From the NCBI GenBank assembly GCA_905331475.1, contig CAJNYU010002647.1, positions 123,443 to 187,442 on the forward strand: 64,000 nt of DNA, written 5' to 3'. Shown here piece by piece: positions 1-11,745 of this stretch. Under the pieces are notes generated by a model, which was given only the letters and a program-made list of their open reading frames with translations, did no database searches and had not been told where the DNA came from. Both the position numbers and the translations under genes were made by a program. The stretch comes from Rotaria socialis. Lineage: Eukaryota > Rotifera > Eurotatoria > Philodinida > Philodinidae. Position 1 is the first letter of the stretch. Each line of letters begins with the position of its first letter.

Positions 1-736
1 GAAAATGAACATGCTCTTCAACGATCGTTATTTACCTTTCAAATCCTCATCATGACAAACACGATGGAGTCAAATAATAGTAGATCGGATGATTTCACAT
101 TTGATATATGTTTATAATAGTTACCATCATCGATATTGACGATGGTGTTTATATAGATTCTATATGAATGTAGTAAATGATGATACATTAGAAAACATAG
201 GCTTTTCTATTTTCAACAAGAATTAGAGACATAGCCTATGATTGAAACTCGATAAAAGCAACTCTTTTTTTTCTGTTATTATTATAGATATTTTATGTGA
301 TTAAAGATTGCCTTGGTCACATAAGAAAAATCTGAATGAACTATTTGCTTGTTAGCTGAAGCACGTCGATCATCACATTTTGATTCAATGTTGCATTGTA
401 TGCAAGAGCTTTCATCTATCCAGCGTAGACTTTTGACTATCACAAAATGTTCTTGTAAATATTTTCTTACAGTATGTAATTCATTTTTACAAATATATTT
501 TGGTGAAATATGCAATAGATAGCAACATCGGCGTACTTAATCTCAATAGTAGTATGTTTTTTGTTTGTATAAATATTTAATGACTGCTATTAAATATGAA
601 TCATATTAATCCGTTTTGTAATTGTGTTGAAAGTCCATTATGAAAGTATAAGCTACATATATGACATGACTGCTGAAATTTTGCCTTCGATGCCATCCAA
701 AAAAGGTAACTTCCAACTACTATAAACAGATTTTGA
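1..736. other. Intergenic sequence, no supported gene
   Basis: No gene could be supported here. A 77-codon open frame on the minus strand (282-515) is cysteine-containing but shows no recognisable domain, start context or flanking exon, so it is not called. The stretch may be the edge of a gene lying left of the window. Confidence 0.4.
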
Positions 737-744
737 ATTCTAAC

Positions 745-1072
745 CAGAGATGGGCAAGTCAAGTCAAAAAATGACTTGAATCGGGTCAAGTCAAGTCAAA
801 AATTATATGTATAGAGAACTTTTATTAATTGAATTTTTGAACTCTAATTTGAAATGTAGAAGAAAAATACAAATAATAAATCAAAGATGGGCAAGTCAAG
901 TCAAAAAATGACTTCACCTGATGATTTTTTGAATGAATTATGATTCAAATTGACTTGACTTGACTTGACTTGACTTGGAATTTTCTTTGGCTTAGCTATG
1001 ACTTGACTTGAAATTTTCAGAAACTGACTTGACTTGACTTGAGTCGAAAAAACGCTGACTTGCCCATCTCTG
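745..1072. mobile_element. hAT-like MITE with 8-bp target duplication
   Basis: A 328-bp non-autonomous element. Its ends are inverted: CAGAGATGGGCAAGTCA on the left and its complement at 1056-1072. It is flanked by identical 8-bp copies of ATTCTAAC at 737-744 and 1073-1080. An 8-bp duplication and a CAG-starting terminus with an internal GGGCAA are typical of the hAT superfamily. The interior is made largely of short AAGTC/GACTT repeats in both orientations, so the whole element can fold back. It encodes no transposase. Superfamily assignment rests on ends and duplication length only. Confidence 0.85.
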
Positions 1073-1080
1073 ATTCTAAC

Positions 1081-3542
1081 CAATGAGGTTTTTCGTCCGA
1101 TGCTTCTTTGATAAAACTGAAGTTTGGTCACAACAATTAATTACGTATACGAATAGGATCATAATATATTATATTAACAAGGAAATAACACGAAGACATA
1201 CCTAACAAAATAATACATTCCACACATTCCCCTGTCAACGTCACCTTTACACAAAAGTATTACTTTTCCCAATACCAACAAATATCTGAAGAGATGATAA
1301 TGTTTATATTCCATGCTATTTTCCAACTGACACCTCGACATACTTGTCAATGATATAATCAGCTCTAATCAATATGTATGACGAATATTAATTTTCCATC
1401 ATTCTGAATTATATCTTGTAAACAGTATTCTTTTCTCGCCGCTATGATATATGAAACGTCATCGATAAAAACTACATAGAGCTACTGTGTGCGATCAACT
1501 TCGTTCTTCAAGATGGTTATATTGATTTGATTAAACTTTATAGAGTTCAACTTCTCCTAGACAAATGAACCATTTACTTCTACATGTCAAGATCATAATA
1601 AGAACAAAAAAAATACTTCTTTTTTTATATAATAAATTGATCAGATTTCATTGCCCATTATCTTGATTTTTTTATCAAGTAAAGAAAAACCTATATTATT
1701 GTTTTTGAAATAGATAGCTTAGAATATCTAGATGATAAATCTACTGAAATATTAATAAATCGTTCTTTCCGAAGAGTGAATATACTTTTATAGCCTTTTA
1801 GCAAACAAAGACACTTGATATGTTTTATTAGAAATGCCGTAAACGAATCGACTGATCCTTGATAGTAAGAGTAAAGTCTAGTGACTATTTATTTGTATGA
1901 GTCACGTGTAAACAACTTTGTCCATGGTCAATCCATCATCATCATCATCTATATGTTTACCATCTGCGTTGATGATTTATTATGAATGTTCAAACTATAT
2001 GTAACAGGTGTTCGATAAATCATGGATCTTTCGCAATTTTATCAAAATATATTCATATGTAATGCTTGAAAATTTGTCGTCTAGAGTTACAAGCAAATTT
2101 CAAAGCGAAGTACTCGATATATATGTGTGTTGGAGATTGATGTATAGTAAAATGTAAATATTTAGCGAATTAATTAGTATTTTGCCAAATACTACAAGCA
2201 AAAACTTGATCGTCAATGATTGATGAATAGCAGTCAGCCAGTACGCCAGCACAAACGATCATCTTGCAATCTAGCATGTGGCAATAAACAATACGAAAAT
2301 ATATCTCATAATCTAGAACAATTTAGCTAGGTAGCATTATACGTTTATGACTTAGATCAGATAAAAATAAAAAGATGTCGATGTTTTGTAAGTAATATAG
2401 TTATCTAAAAAATGCAATCAGTGTCTTGGATCATACTTGTAATTCCATATGGTTTTACTTTGTGTAATGTACGTTTCACTTAATTTTAATTTATGAACAA
2501 AGAATCTCCGTGAACTAAGATAATCAAATTGTAATCTGAAACTTACTAAATAAATAGATCTTATAATCACTAGGAATACGAACAAATTTTGAGCAGCGAC
2601 GATTATCCGTTCGCTAAGCTATTTACATGTTAAAAAAATCTTTTGTTGTGCTTTGTATTTCGAAAGAAGAGTATTTCTTTGCGACGTTACTTTACTGATA
2701 TACATGAAGTTACCGAAATTTCAAAAAATAAATTTGATCATCTGTTTCTCTCTCTCTCTCTCTTCCAACAGATTCTATGTACCGAATGAAGGAAACAAGT
2801 GATTATCAGCGAAGCAATCAAAAAGGACCTAGAAATTATATTAAAATAAAACTGTTTTTCCTATCGGCGTTAATCGTATGGCAACATTTCTAAAGGAAGA
2901 GTGATTAGGCCATTGGGAGCATTTCTTCATGAGAATCACTCATAAAATACAGATGAATGATCATTTTCATATAATTTATAACATTTTGGAGCAAAATACT
3001 CGTGCAATTTACTATGCATCCATCTCTAACGCAACTTAATTCGAGATAACCTTCGGATTTTAGTACCTTTCAGCAACTTGTGTTGATAATCAAACGGATG
3101 AGTGGATGAAATGTCGACTGTTTCTGTCTGTTACCACAGTCAGTTTTTTTTATTTAATTGTAATATTATTTTTTTAAATTTAACTTGCTTTTAGTCTCTA
3201 GATTCATTTAAGAACTTATTTTAAGTTTAATATTTAAAATTATTTCCGTATGAAACACTTGTGTACTGTAAAAGACAGAAAAAAAAGAACAAGAATGTAA
3301 GAAGTAAAAATGAGGAAGCACAAGTGAAACGCACAAATATGACATATACATATACTAAAGCAAGATTTGTTGTAAAATTTAAGACAAACACATGCGCAAT
3401 CTTATAACACAATAGATCGTGTTTTTAAGACTAGAAAAAGAAAACAAACGAAAATAAACGATAAAATTAAAGTGAACTTAGTTTTTATTTTGTAATGTGT
3501 GGAATCCATTTCATTATTTAAACGTACATCAATACAATACTT
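1081..3542. other. Intergenic sequence, 2.4 kb
   Basis: AT-rich DNA without a supported gene. It holds a short CT microsatellite at about 2747-2763. An AATAAA on the minus strand at 3484-3489 lies 54 bp past the stop codon of the SPA17-like gene and is its likely poly(A) signal. Confidence 0.5.
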
Positions 3543-4921
3543 TTATTTTTCCAAATCTTTTCTAACTCGATAACCACGATAAGCAGCCTAATGAAAAACA
3601 AAAACAAAAACAAGTGATATGTAAATATTTGTGATGATTAGGTTTTTTTGTTGCTTCTTTCTATTACTTGAATTTTAACAGCAGCTGCATTATCTTCTTC
3701 CTCTTCATGTTCTTCTGGTACTTTATTGTCTTCAGCTGATGGCGATAAAACTGAATCAAGAATATAAAATTTTATATAAATAAACGAAACATACTGTTTT
3801 TATTGCGAGCATCATCAAATTCTTTATGTGCTTCTGGAGATGTTGATGATGGATGTTGTTGATCATGACCCATATTTGGATGACCACCAGTTGGGGAACC
3901 TAATTCTTTTCGAATTTTATAACCTCGATATGAAGCTTGAATACGTGTAGCCGCTTTATCAAGATTTGGATCACTCATATCGTCGTCGTCGTCGTTGAAA
4001 CTATCTCCTTGTTGTTCTCGATTAAAATTTGAATCGTGGAATATTCCTTGGTGTCGTTCAAAATCTTGACTTGATGATGTTGGCTCACGTTCAATATGTG
4101 ACCGATCAATATCGTTGCTTTTGTCTAAAATAATTATTTAAATAAGATAATAAATCTGAGATAAAGCAACTATTCATATTTGTTGATAATCAATAACATT
4201 TACTATTTCTGTTAATACTTATTTCTTTGCCTTTATCCTTAGATGTTTGTCATAGAATTGTTTTGTGTTTTTTTTTCCTGGTGATTGCGGTTGATTAATT
4301 TTTTTGCTTTTCTATAGATAATGACCTTTCTACTTCGACTTATAGGCATATAATTTGATTTGGCACGACGTCATTTCTAACCTCTCGAATACTTCCTATC
4401 TAAGATAAATCGATAGAATTCATCTGATCGATTATCAGCTAGAGCGATTCTACGTACAAATACTGTCAAATGCCAACGATATCTAGTGCATCAAAGACAC
4501 ATTTTCTTCAACAACAGAGCGAATGTCAGATAGTCTAGTGTTTTTAACACATTATACAACAACGTCAATGATCAAAGCTGAAAACTGTTTCTTTCACAGA
4601 CAATTATACGAATCCAGAACTGTATAACGTCTTCTTTTTCTTTTACTCGTCCGATGATTTTCCTAGTGTAGCTAACGATGTCTCAATATAACTGGAAAGA
4701 ATGAAAATATTTCTGCATCATGTGTAATCGCCTTAATGACAAAAGATTAGCGTAAAACGAAGCTAGTGTACATTTTCGAAATAATTAAGCAGAAGAGAAG
4801 GTATATTATCGATGATCAAATGAGCATAATATGTACTACTACGTAAGAATTATAGTAATAATCATTGGAAAAAAAAGATCAAAAAACGTAACAATATATC
4901 AAAATGATTTTTTTCATCTAG

Positions 4922-4956
<35 letters not shown>

Positions 4957-5910
4957 TACTACTATTGTTTATTTGTTCTTTTTTTTATTATGAAAATAAA
5001 AATATTCAATTACAAGTAATCGATTCTCATCATAATGAAGTCATTAATTAGTTTCTTTAATATTATCAGGATAGACGAAGACTAAATATTCGCTTACCTT
5101 GGCAAAACCTTATCAATGAAGTATGAACAGATGTAGGCACCAGTATATTGCTATGATTTTCTTAAGAAGCGATTCTCTTTTTTTCTTTTTGTCTATCTAT
5201 CTGTCTGCCTGTCGATAGAATGCAAAGAGTATAAACAACGTTGCTTGTAGTTGCATCCTGCTGATATCCTACGTCTTTTCCCTTTTCTTCTATCGATAAG
5301 CTATGATGTTGTGCTGCGAGAAATGTTTCCCTGTCCATATATCATCCGCAAATGAAACTTTTCTTCTTCAACAACAACAGCAGGGAAATAGAGAACCTAC
5401 AGACTTCCGGTACTGAACTGTTTCTTTATGTGTATAGATACGGTGATTTATCATGGTAATGTAAAAAAATAGTAGAAAGCAACAACAAAAAAATATTATT
5501 TCTTCTGTTGAAGAAGAATAAGACATAGAAAAATCATGTATATGTACTCACCAACTTCAATCTCATGATGTAATCGGAGATTTTCACCAAGATCACGGTG
5601 ATCACTAATACGACTTGATGATAGTGTTGATGTTTTGTCATGATTATTGTCATATTCCTAAAAATAAAAGTATGATTTATTTTTTTTCTTAAATGAATAC
5701 TTATTGGTAAGGATGAGAAAACAGAAAGAAGAAAGGAAAAATAAATTATCCTTTCGTTTTCAATTGAGTTAGCAATAATCATAAAGAAAAAAAATGGTGT
5801 TTTCAGAATAGAAATAATTCAGTAAAGATTATCTTAGCATAGCAATCTATTTTCGTAAGTCTTTTTTTCTTCTGCAATCAATACAAATCACTTTCTAATA
5901 GAAGAATACC

Positions 5911-5941
<31 letters not shown>

Positions 5942-8900
5942 AATCACTGTCGTTTTGTTCATTTGTACTATCCGGTGTGTCTCGAAGAGTTTTTCGAACT
6001 TGAAAACCACGAAATTGCGCCTAGAAAATTAAAATTATACACTAAAAACATGTTAAAAGAAAAACTAAACAAACTTGAATTGATAGAGCTGCACGTTCGA
6101 GTTGACGTTTTTCTTCCTCCGAAACCTCTTCCTCTTCGAAACCCTACAACAAAAGATTATGCATGTTTTTTTTTCTTCTTCTTCTTCTCTCTGTGTCTTG
6201 GATAAATTTACTTTGTATTGCTTATTTTCCTCTTGTTTTAATTCTGAAATAGGTAAAGATGATGGTTTCTAAATGATAATAATAATTATTATAGTTAAAA
6301 AATTTAATTTCTAAAATAATTACTTGATATTGTTCGTCTTCAGTCGGTTGCTGATTTTAATATAAAAATTGATTTATTATACGAGGGAAAACAGAACAAG
6401 ATTTTCTACAAACTTCTTGTTTCATTTTTTCCAGATTTCGTCTTGCTTTATGTCCCCGAAATTGTGCTTGAATTTTCGTTGCCGCATGAGCTACTTCAGG
6501 ATCATTAATTGGATATTCATCCTAGAGAGTATAGTACAATTTAAATACAATATTTATAGTGCTAAAATTTTGAATATCATAGTGATAGTTTAATTTTAGA
6601 AGATAACCTGTCCCTTATTAGTGAGGAAGGATTTATTTATTGTCTATATTCCTAAGAAAACCATTAAACAGAAAGTAATCCAACTATGTATTATCCTTAT
6701 CCTTCATTGGAGAAAGTAATCGTAAATGAATCATAGGAAATGATATTATAATTACTAATCCATTCATCTACCTCTCAAGAAAGACTAAAACATTTTTCAA
6801 CAGAAAGCCGTTAGATAAAATTTAAACATGTGAATATAAATTTCATCACACTAATACGAAACTGTAAGAAAATTATTCGTAGAAAAAGAACTGCTTCTAT
6901 TTGTAGTACTAGACACATAAATAATTACTTTCGAGAAACGATCGATGCTTAAAATTACGTATCAAAGTTAATACTAAGATTGCGCAGTATGTTTTTGCAT
7001 ACTCAAAAAAAAGAAAGAGTACACTATAGAATCGGTCAGTGCGTCCGGCCGTCCGTTTGTTCGATAACTCTTCACAATTACATTTCGATTGAGCTGAAAT
7101 TTTGTGCACAGAATTGTCTCATCAGTATCTAGTTTGAGTTCGAAGATGAGAAGGATCCGTCAAGAAATGACTGAATTATCGAAAAAATTGTCATTTTTGA
7201 TCAGACCATCCCTGAGGAGAAGTACAGGGATTTTTCAAAAAAAACTTTTTTCTCAGAATTATCTACAACATATATAAATCATCTCAGCTTTTAACGCTGA
7301 TTCTGAATCTGGTGTTAGTTTTGAACTAAACCGTAGCTTTCTAACGAAACATCGCCTGAAAAACGTCTCAAAATGCACAAAAACTGCATCCAGAAATCAA
7401 ATTGCCTAGTTTTTTATGATAATTTTAGTGTTCAGACATTCTAGAATGACTCATATGTCCCATGCACTTTTTGCAGTACACATAACTCTCGGATGAAATC
7501 CGAAGTTTCCACATTTATTTTGTTGTCGTTGTTGAATGGTTATCTTATGAATATGAACTTTCTATACTCATTTATAGTGTGATATACAATAGTGTTAATA
7601 TTCAGTTTCTTTTTATGCGCTAAAGTGACGTTTAGATAATTTGATATATATATGATCTAATTAAAAAAAAGTAGTACAAACTTCAAAATTTTGACTGTTG
7701 TAGTAGCGATCTTCAAGAGCTGTTTGTTGATCAGATGAATGCATTTGCCCTTGATCTAAACGATTCATAACATGCATTTTTTTTAAAAATATAACCGTTT
7801 GTTGTTTCTGCGAAAGAATAAATTATTTTCAAGCTTTATCTAGTGTAAGATATTTTTAGAATTGCTTGGTTGAATATGAAAATCTTTCTTTTCAATAAAA
7901 CAAACCGACCAAAAGCGGAATTAATCAAAAGTATTTCCTTTCATGCAAATATTGTTGTCAATAGTATTAAGATTTTTTTTCTAACGATTTTTATTCATAA
8001 ACAATAGCAAAGAATAATATCGAATCTTTCATCTTCATCTACAACGCGAGCGAACTTTTATTGTGTATACGTACCCATAAATCTAACATTAAATTCTATT
8101 AATATATTATTATAGGTTCAAAACATAGAACTAATTATCTGAAAAGAATAGCTCATGTGACTATTTCTTATTCTATTAATGTCTAATCTGTGCAGAATTG
8201 ATGCTATGAAGTAGAATAGTGACAAAGTACACTTGTGAAGTGTTTTTTAAACTGTGATATTTTTGATTATTAATTGTTTCTTGATTTACTTTCCTGATAG
8301 ATCATTGAGAGAAATAAAAGCTCTCTATTTTATTTTAAAGTGTCATAGCACTTCCTCATTGATATCTATGTCCCATATACACATATACGTAGCTAAGGAC
8401 AGTCAAGACAAACAACAAAAAAGTGTTTGAAAAAAAAAGACAAAGGATGAATAGTTATTATTATAATAATAATAATTATTATAATACTAGTTTTAAGCAC
8501 ATAAAAGCAATTAAAATAAAAGACTATTGTTCTATTGAAGTTGTTATTTTATTTTGCATGTATAACATCATTAAAACTATTCAATACTTGTTCTGCTTTA
8601 CGTCGTATATCATCCGGTAAATCAGTCGGAATGTTATGTTCATTATTTGATAGATTAATAACATTTTCGGGTGTATTTTGTGTTGAATTCGGATTCGAAT
8701 TTGGCGTTAATGTTGATGAAGCATCAACAAAAACTTGTCGTACTGTTTTTTTGACTGTTACATTGACAGTTTCATGTTCAGTGGTTTCAGCATTCAATGA
8801 ATTGAGATCAAGTGATGATCCCAATTTATCGTAAAGTGCTTTTAAAAAGGAGTTATCTGATGATTGTGATGCTACATAAACAGTTATAAAATTCATTAAA

Positions 8901-10041
8901 CGATTTTTTATCTTATTATTTTCATCACTATTAGGATGTTTATGTTGCTCAATATCATCAAAACATTCCTTGAGTTGTTCATCTATTGCTGTACTCTCTG
9001 TTAAACTTCCAGTAATTCGTTTGTTTATATAATCAATAAGTTTTTGTTTCTCTTCATTAATTGGAAATATTTTTTCACGAAGAAATGTATATACTTCTTG
9101 TTTAAGCTTTTCAATTGTTTCCGTATTTGAATAGGAGGCATTTGTCTCAAAGTTTGTTTTGACGGTTGTTCGTTCATCGTTGTCTTTATCATGATTAGGT
9201 GGCATTGTTTGTTCTGTTAATAATGGAGATGTTGCTGACGGTGGCGTAACTGTAGTTAACTTTTCTTCCGAATCAATAAATGGTACATTAGCAAATTTAT
9301 CGACATTTGCTGCCGGCGATTGCCCTTGTTGTGGTTGTCCAATAATTGAATCCTTTTTGTTGTTATTAGTGTTATTATTATCATTATTATTACCGGTGTC
9401 AATCACATCATTCTTCAGGTATTTTTGTTTGTTTTTGTTTGTTTTTGATGCACATGCACCCATTTTCTTATCGATGACGTCTTACCCTTTTTCTTTCTGC
9501 TTTCTAGACCGTCTTAGTCGATGTTGGTAAACGTATGGAATAAGTAGTAGATGCAAGAGCAGCCGTAGTTACAATAAGAGAGTATTTTGTCATTAGCGCT
9601 GTTTTTACTCGTCTTTTTCTCCTCTTTTTTTCTTCCTTTCTTGTGGTTTCTCTTTCCCTTATTTTCTGTATTTAGTAGCCAAAAAAAAAGAAAAGAATAA
9701 GCAAACAAGAGAAATTATTTCTTCTGTATCAGATTGATGAACTTTTCCTTAACACGCAAGCTGTTGCCTGCTATGCATTCATAAGTCGAGGATGCTTGGT
9801 CGAGTCGAGAGAGAAAAAAGAAAAGTAGTAGTAAAAGTTTCTTTTTTCTCGTCATTTTAAAATACGTTACATATATGCCTGAGGCTGAGTGGTACCAATT
9901 TCTTTTCGCTGCTTTCCTTCTGCCTCTTTTTTGCTCGTTTCGACTATGACTTTGATCCGCTATGTATTATAATCTCATGGGGCATTACTCAGCCTTATTT
10001 TCTTCTATGCTGATCTAATCTTCATATATAAGCATATACAT

Positions 10042-10072
<31 letters not shown>

Positions 10073-11182
10073 AGAGAGAGATGAACATGAATAGAAAAAT
10101 AGAGTAGTCAAAACGAGACTGCCAGTTTTAGTTTTAAACAGATGCATATTATCTGTACTCGAACAATTATATGAATCCATACTTATTGCTTTTTTTTGCA
10201 TTTCTTTCATCATATGAATAATTGATTGGGAGGGAAGGAAAGCGAATTGCATCCGATAGTCAAATGCTAACAAACAACAAAATAATTCTGTATTATATGT
10301 GTCTCTTCTTTTCTAATGTGTGTCTTCGAGAATGATTCGATTGTATACGCTAACTACTATTTTCACCAATAGACAATCATACATAAACATATAAATCAAG
10401 CACATTATGTGCATGAACAATGATAACAAGTTAACAGATGGCGAACTGTCATCAAACTAGAAATCTGATACACACCAGGCATATAAAGTCATTGAGATAA
10501 AAAAAAAAAAGAATGATAGAAGGATAAACATCAATCGATAATGGTAGCTATCATGATACTTACGACAAACATATGCATGCATACATCCGGCGAAGACGAA
10601 CCACAAATCATCAGCGCCATTATTACTATTTCTCGGTATCAGAAGAAGTTTTCCAAGTGAATGATCTTCTATGTATGATGTTGACAGAGAACTTCTACTC
10701 GACTGAAGTCTTTCAATATGAAAATATTATTGGCGATGATTTTCATCCGGCAGTTTCTTAGCGTGTAATCTGTAGTTAAGAAAAGAAATTTTTCACCAAT
10801 AAACATTCTCACGCGATTTATTCACGCGAATCAAAACTAATGCTTTTCAAGATCTCTAGTTTGCTTTCTATACAGAAAATTATTAAGAGAAAAAAAATCA
10901 GTATGACAAATCGTTGCCATCAAATAAAAAGGAATATCTAATGGAAAATTATTTTTCTTTTAAATTTTAAATGATATTATTTATAACGTTGACGTTTACG
11001 AAACAAGCACAAAGAAAAAATCTTTTCTTACCTCTTCGGTGAACCAATTTTTCAAAATATTCAGCAGCAAATTCATGAATATTTTTTGGTTGACTTCGAA
11101 GAATTTCAGTCGATAGACCAACTAAAAGACTTTGAAAGCCTTTTGGAATACGTAATTTCGAGTTTGACAGTGGCATAACCAT
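3543..11182 (-). CDS. SPA17-like protein: RIIa docking domain plus four IQ motifs
   Basis: Eleven exons, about 386 aa: 11032-11182, 7682-7755, 6414-6521, 6324-6350, 6212-6268, 6075-6143, 5910-6020, 5552-5657, 3795-4124, 3668-3750, 3543-3587. All borders are GT..AG and all phases join. Exon 1 encodes an RIIa dimerisation/docking domain (IPKGFQSLLVGLSTEIL, then FAAEYFEKL), which in this family binds the amphipathic helix of A-kinase anchoring proteins. Exon 2 continues with LEDRYYNSQNFE, matching the stretch that follows the docking domain in sperm protein 17. IQ motifs (calmodulin binding) lie in exon 3, across exons 6/7, in exon 9 and across exons 10/11. Vertebrate SPA17 is about 151 aa with one IQ motif, so this is an expanded relative. 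Expected location is cilium/flagellum. A poly-Q run of nine ends exon 7. Introns 1 (3.3 kb) and 8 (1.4 kb) are large; intron 1 contains another gene. CABYR or another RIIa protein is the alternative. Confidence 0.82.
4921..4956. repeat. ATA trinucleotide microsatellite
   Basis: About twelve tandem ATA units inside intron 8 of the SPA17-like gene. No coding role is apparent. Confidence 0.9.
6990..7525 (+). repeat. Dispersed repeat R1, copy 1
   Basis: One of four copies of an unclassified interspersed family; the others are near 27050, 30428 and 49935. It opens with a degraded TACTCAAAAA..GAGTACAC hairpin followed by AGAATCGGTCAGTG. It ends with AGTACACATAACTCTCGGATG and an ATTTATTTTG tail. 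This copy lies in intron 2 of the SPA17-like gene, opposite to its transcription. Confidence 0.85.
8549..9463 (-). CDS. Putative lipid-anchored protein, nested in an intron
   Basis: A single open frame of 304 aa with no recognised domain. The N-terminus MGACASK fits dual acylation: Gly2 as an N-myristoylation site with Ser/Ala at the following positions, and Cys4 as a palmitoylation site. This predicts attachment to the inner face of a membrane. Residues ~10-110 are Asn/Thr/Pro-rich and look disordered. Residues ~115-200 look helical (EKLKQEVYTFLREKIF), and a short helix ends the protein. The gene lies wholly inside the first intron of the SPA17-like gene and on the same strand. No intron is visible. 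The function is not recognised; the acylation is inferred from the motif only. Confidence 0.65.
   Translation of the reverse strand: MGACASKTNKNKQKYLKNDVIDTGNNNDNNNTNNNKKDSIIGQPQQGQSPAANVDKFANVPFIDSEEKLTTVTPPSATSPLLTEQTMPPNHDKDNDERTTVKTNFETNASYSNTETIEKLKQEVYTFLREKIFPINEEKQKLIDYINKRITGSLTESTAIDEQLKECFDDIEQHKHPNSDENNKIKNRLMNFITVYVASQSSDNSFLKALYDKLGSSLDLNSLNAETTEHETVNVTVKKTVRQVFVDASSTLTPNSNPNSTQNTPENVINLSNNEHNIPTDLPDDIRRKAEQVLNSFNDVIHAK
10042..10081. repeat. GA microsatellite
   Basis: Mostly uninterrupted GA dinucleotides with a GGGA break near the right end, inside intron 1 of the SPA17-like gene and about 600 bp upstream of the nested gene. Confidence 0.9.
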
Positions 11183-11745
11183 GATTTATTTTGCTTGCTT
11201 TTCGTTTAGAAAAATTTATAAAAGTTTTATTGAATAAAATAATAGATTATAAAAATAAGGTTTCAATCTGAAAGTAATTATTTCATAATGTTTACTATAA
11301 GTATAACCACTGAAGAACAACGAACAAAAAAAGGAGAAGAAAAGAAATATTAATATATATATATGAAGAACAAAAAAAAACAGAAATCATGATGTTCTCA
11401 TAAAAACCAGACGAGGTGAACGACAAGACAAATGGCTCGATGAAAAACTCCAATAGTGAGAAGGAACAAACAGAGGTCGCATTGACTAAGGAATCGATCC
11501 GAGCAATATTTTTACTCAGATATCTGAAACACAAAAATGGTTTCTCTGCAGTGTGTTGGCTTGGTATTTCTTTCAAAAATACAAAAAATAATATTGTTTT
11601 AAGATTGTTTTCGATGATTTTGATATTCTATACATTAACGTTAATGTATTATGTGAGTAATCATGCATACGTAGTCAAGACAGAAACAAAATCAAAGCAA
11701 ATATTAATACAATAAAGAACAAAAACAAAATTCTTTCTTCCTATA
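11183..11745. other. Intergenic spacer between divergent genes
   Basis: Separates the minus-strand SPA17-like gene from the plus-strand amidase, so it should hold both promoters. Overlapping open frames exist on both strands (11295-11576 and 11416-11715), but neither has a domain. The plus frame has one hydrophobic stretch. No promoter element could be pinned down. Confidence 0.45.

Noticed and set aside
282..515. 77-codon minus-strand frame with several cysteines
   Set aside because: No domain, no splice partner and no start context; similar-length chance frames are common in this window.
4831..5019. Plus-strand frame encoding poly-Asn
   Set aside because: It is the ATA microsatellite read in one frame inside an intron.
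5090..5110. Strong splice donor (AAGGTAAG) on the minus strand inside intron 8 of the SPA17-like gene
   Set aside because: The sequence before it has stops in all frames and no acceptor fits the phase, so it is a decoy or belongs to a non-coding exon that cannot be shown.
10573..10761. Possible extra exon between the RIIa exon and the next SPA17 exon
   Set aside because: The direct join of 11032 to 7755 restores the family sequence in frame; reading this block on the minus strand gives stops or unrelated residues.
11416..11715. Plus-strand frame of 99 codons with one hydrophobic stretch before the amidase
   Set aside because: It does not splice in phase to the amidase, and an opposite-strand frame of similar length overlaps it.
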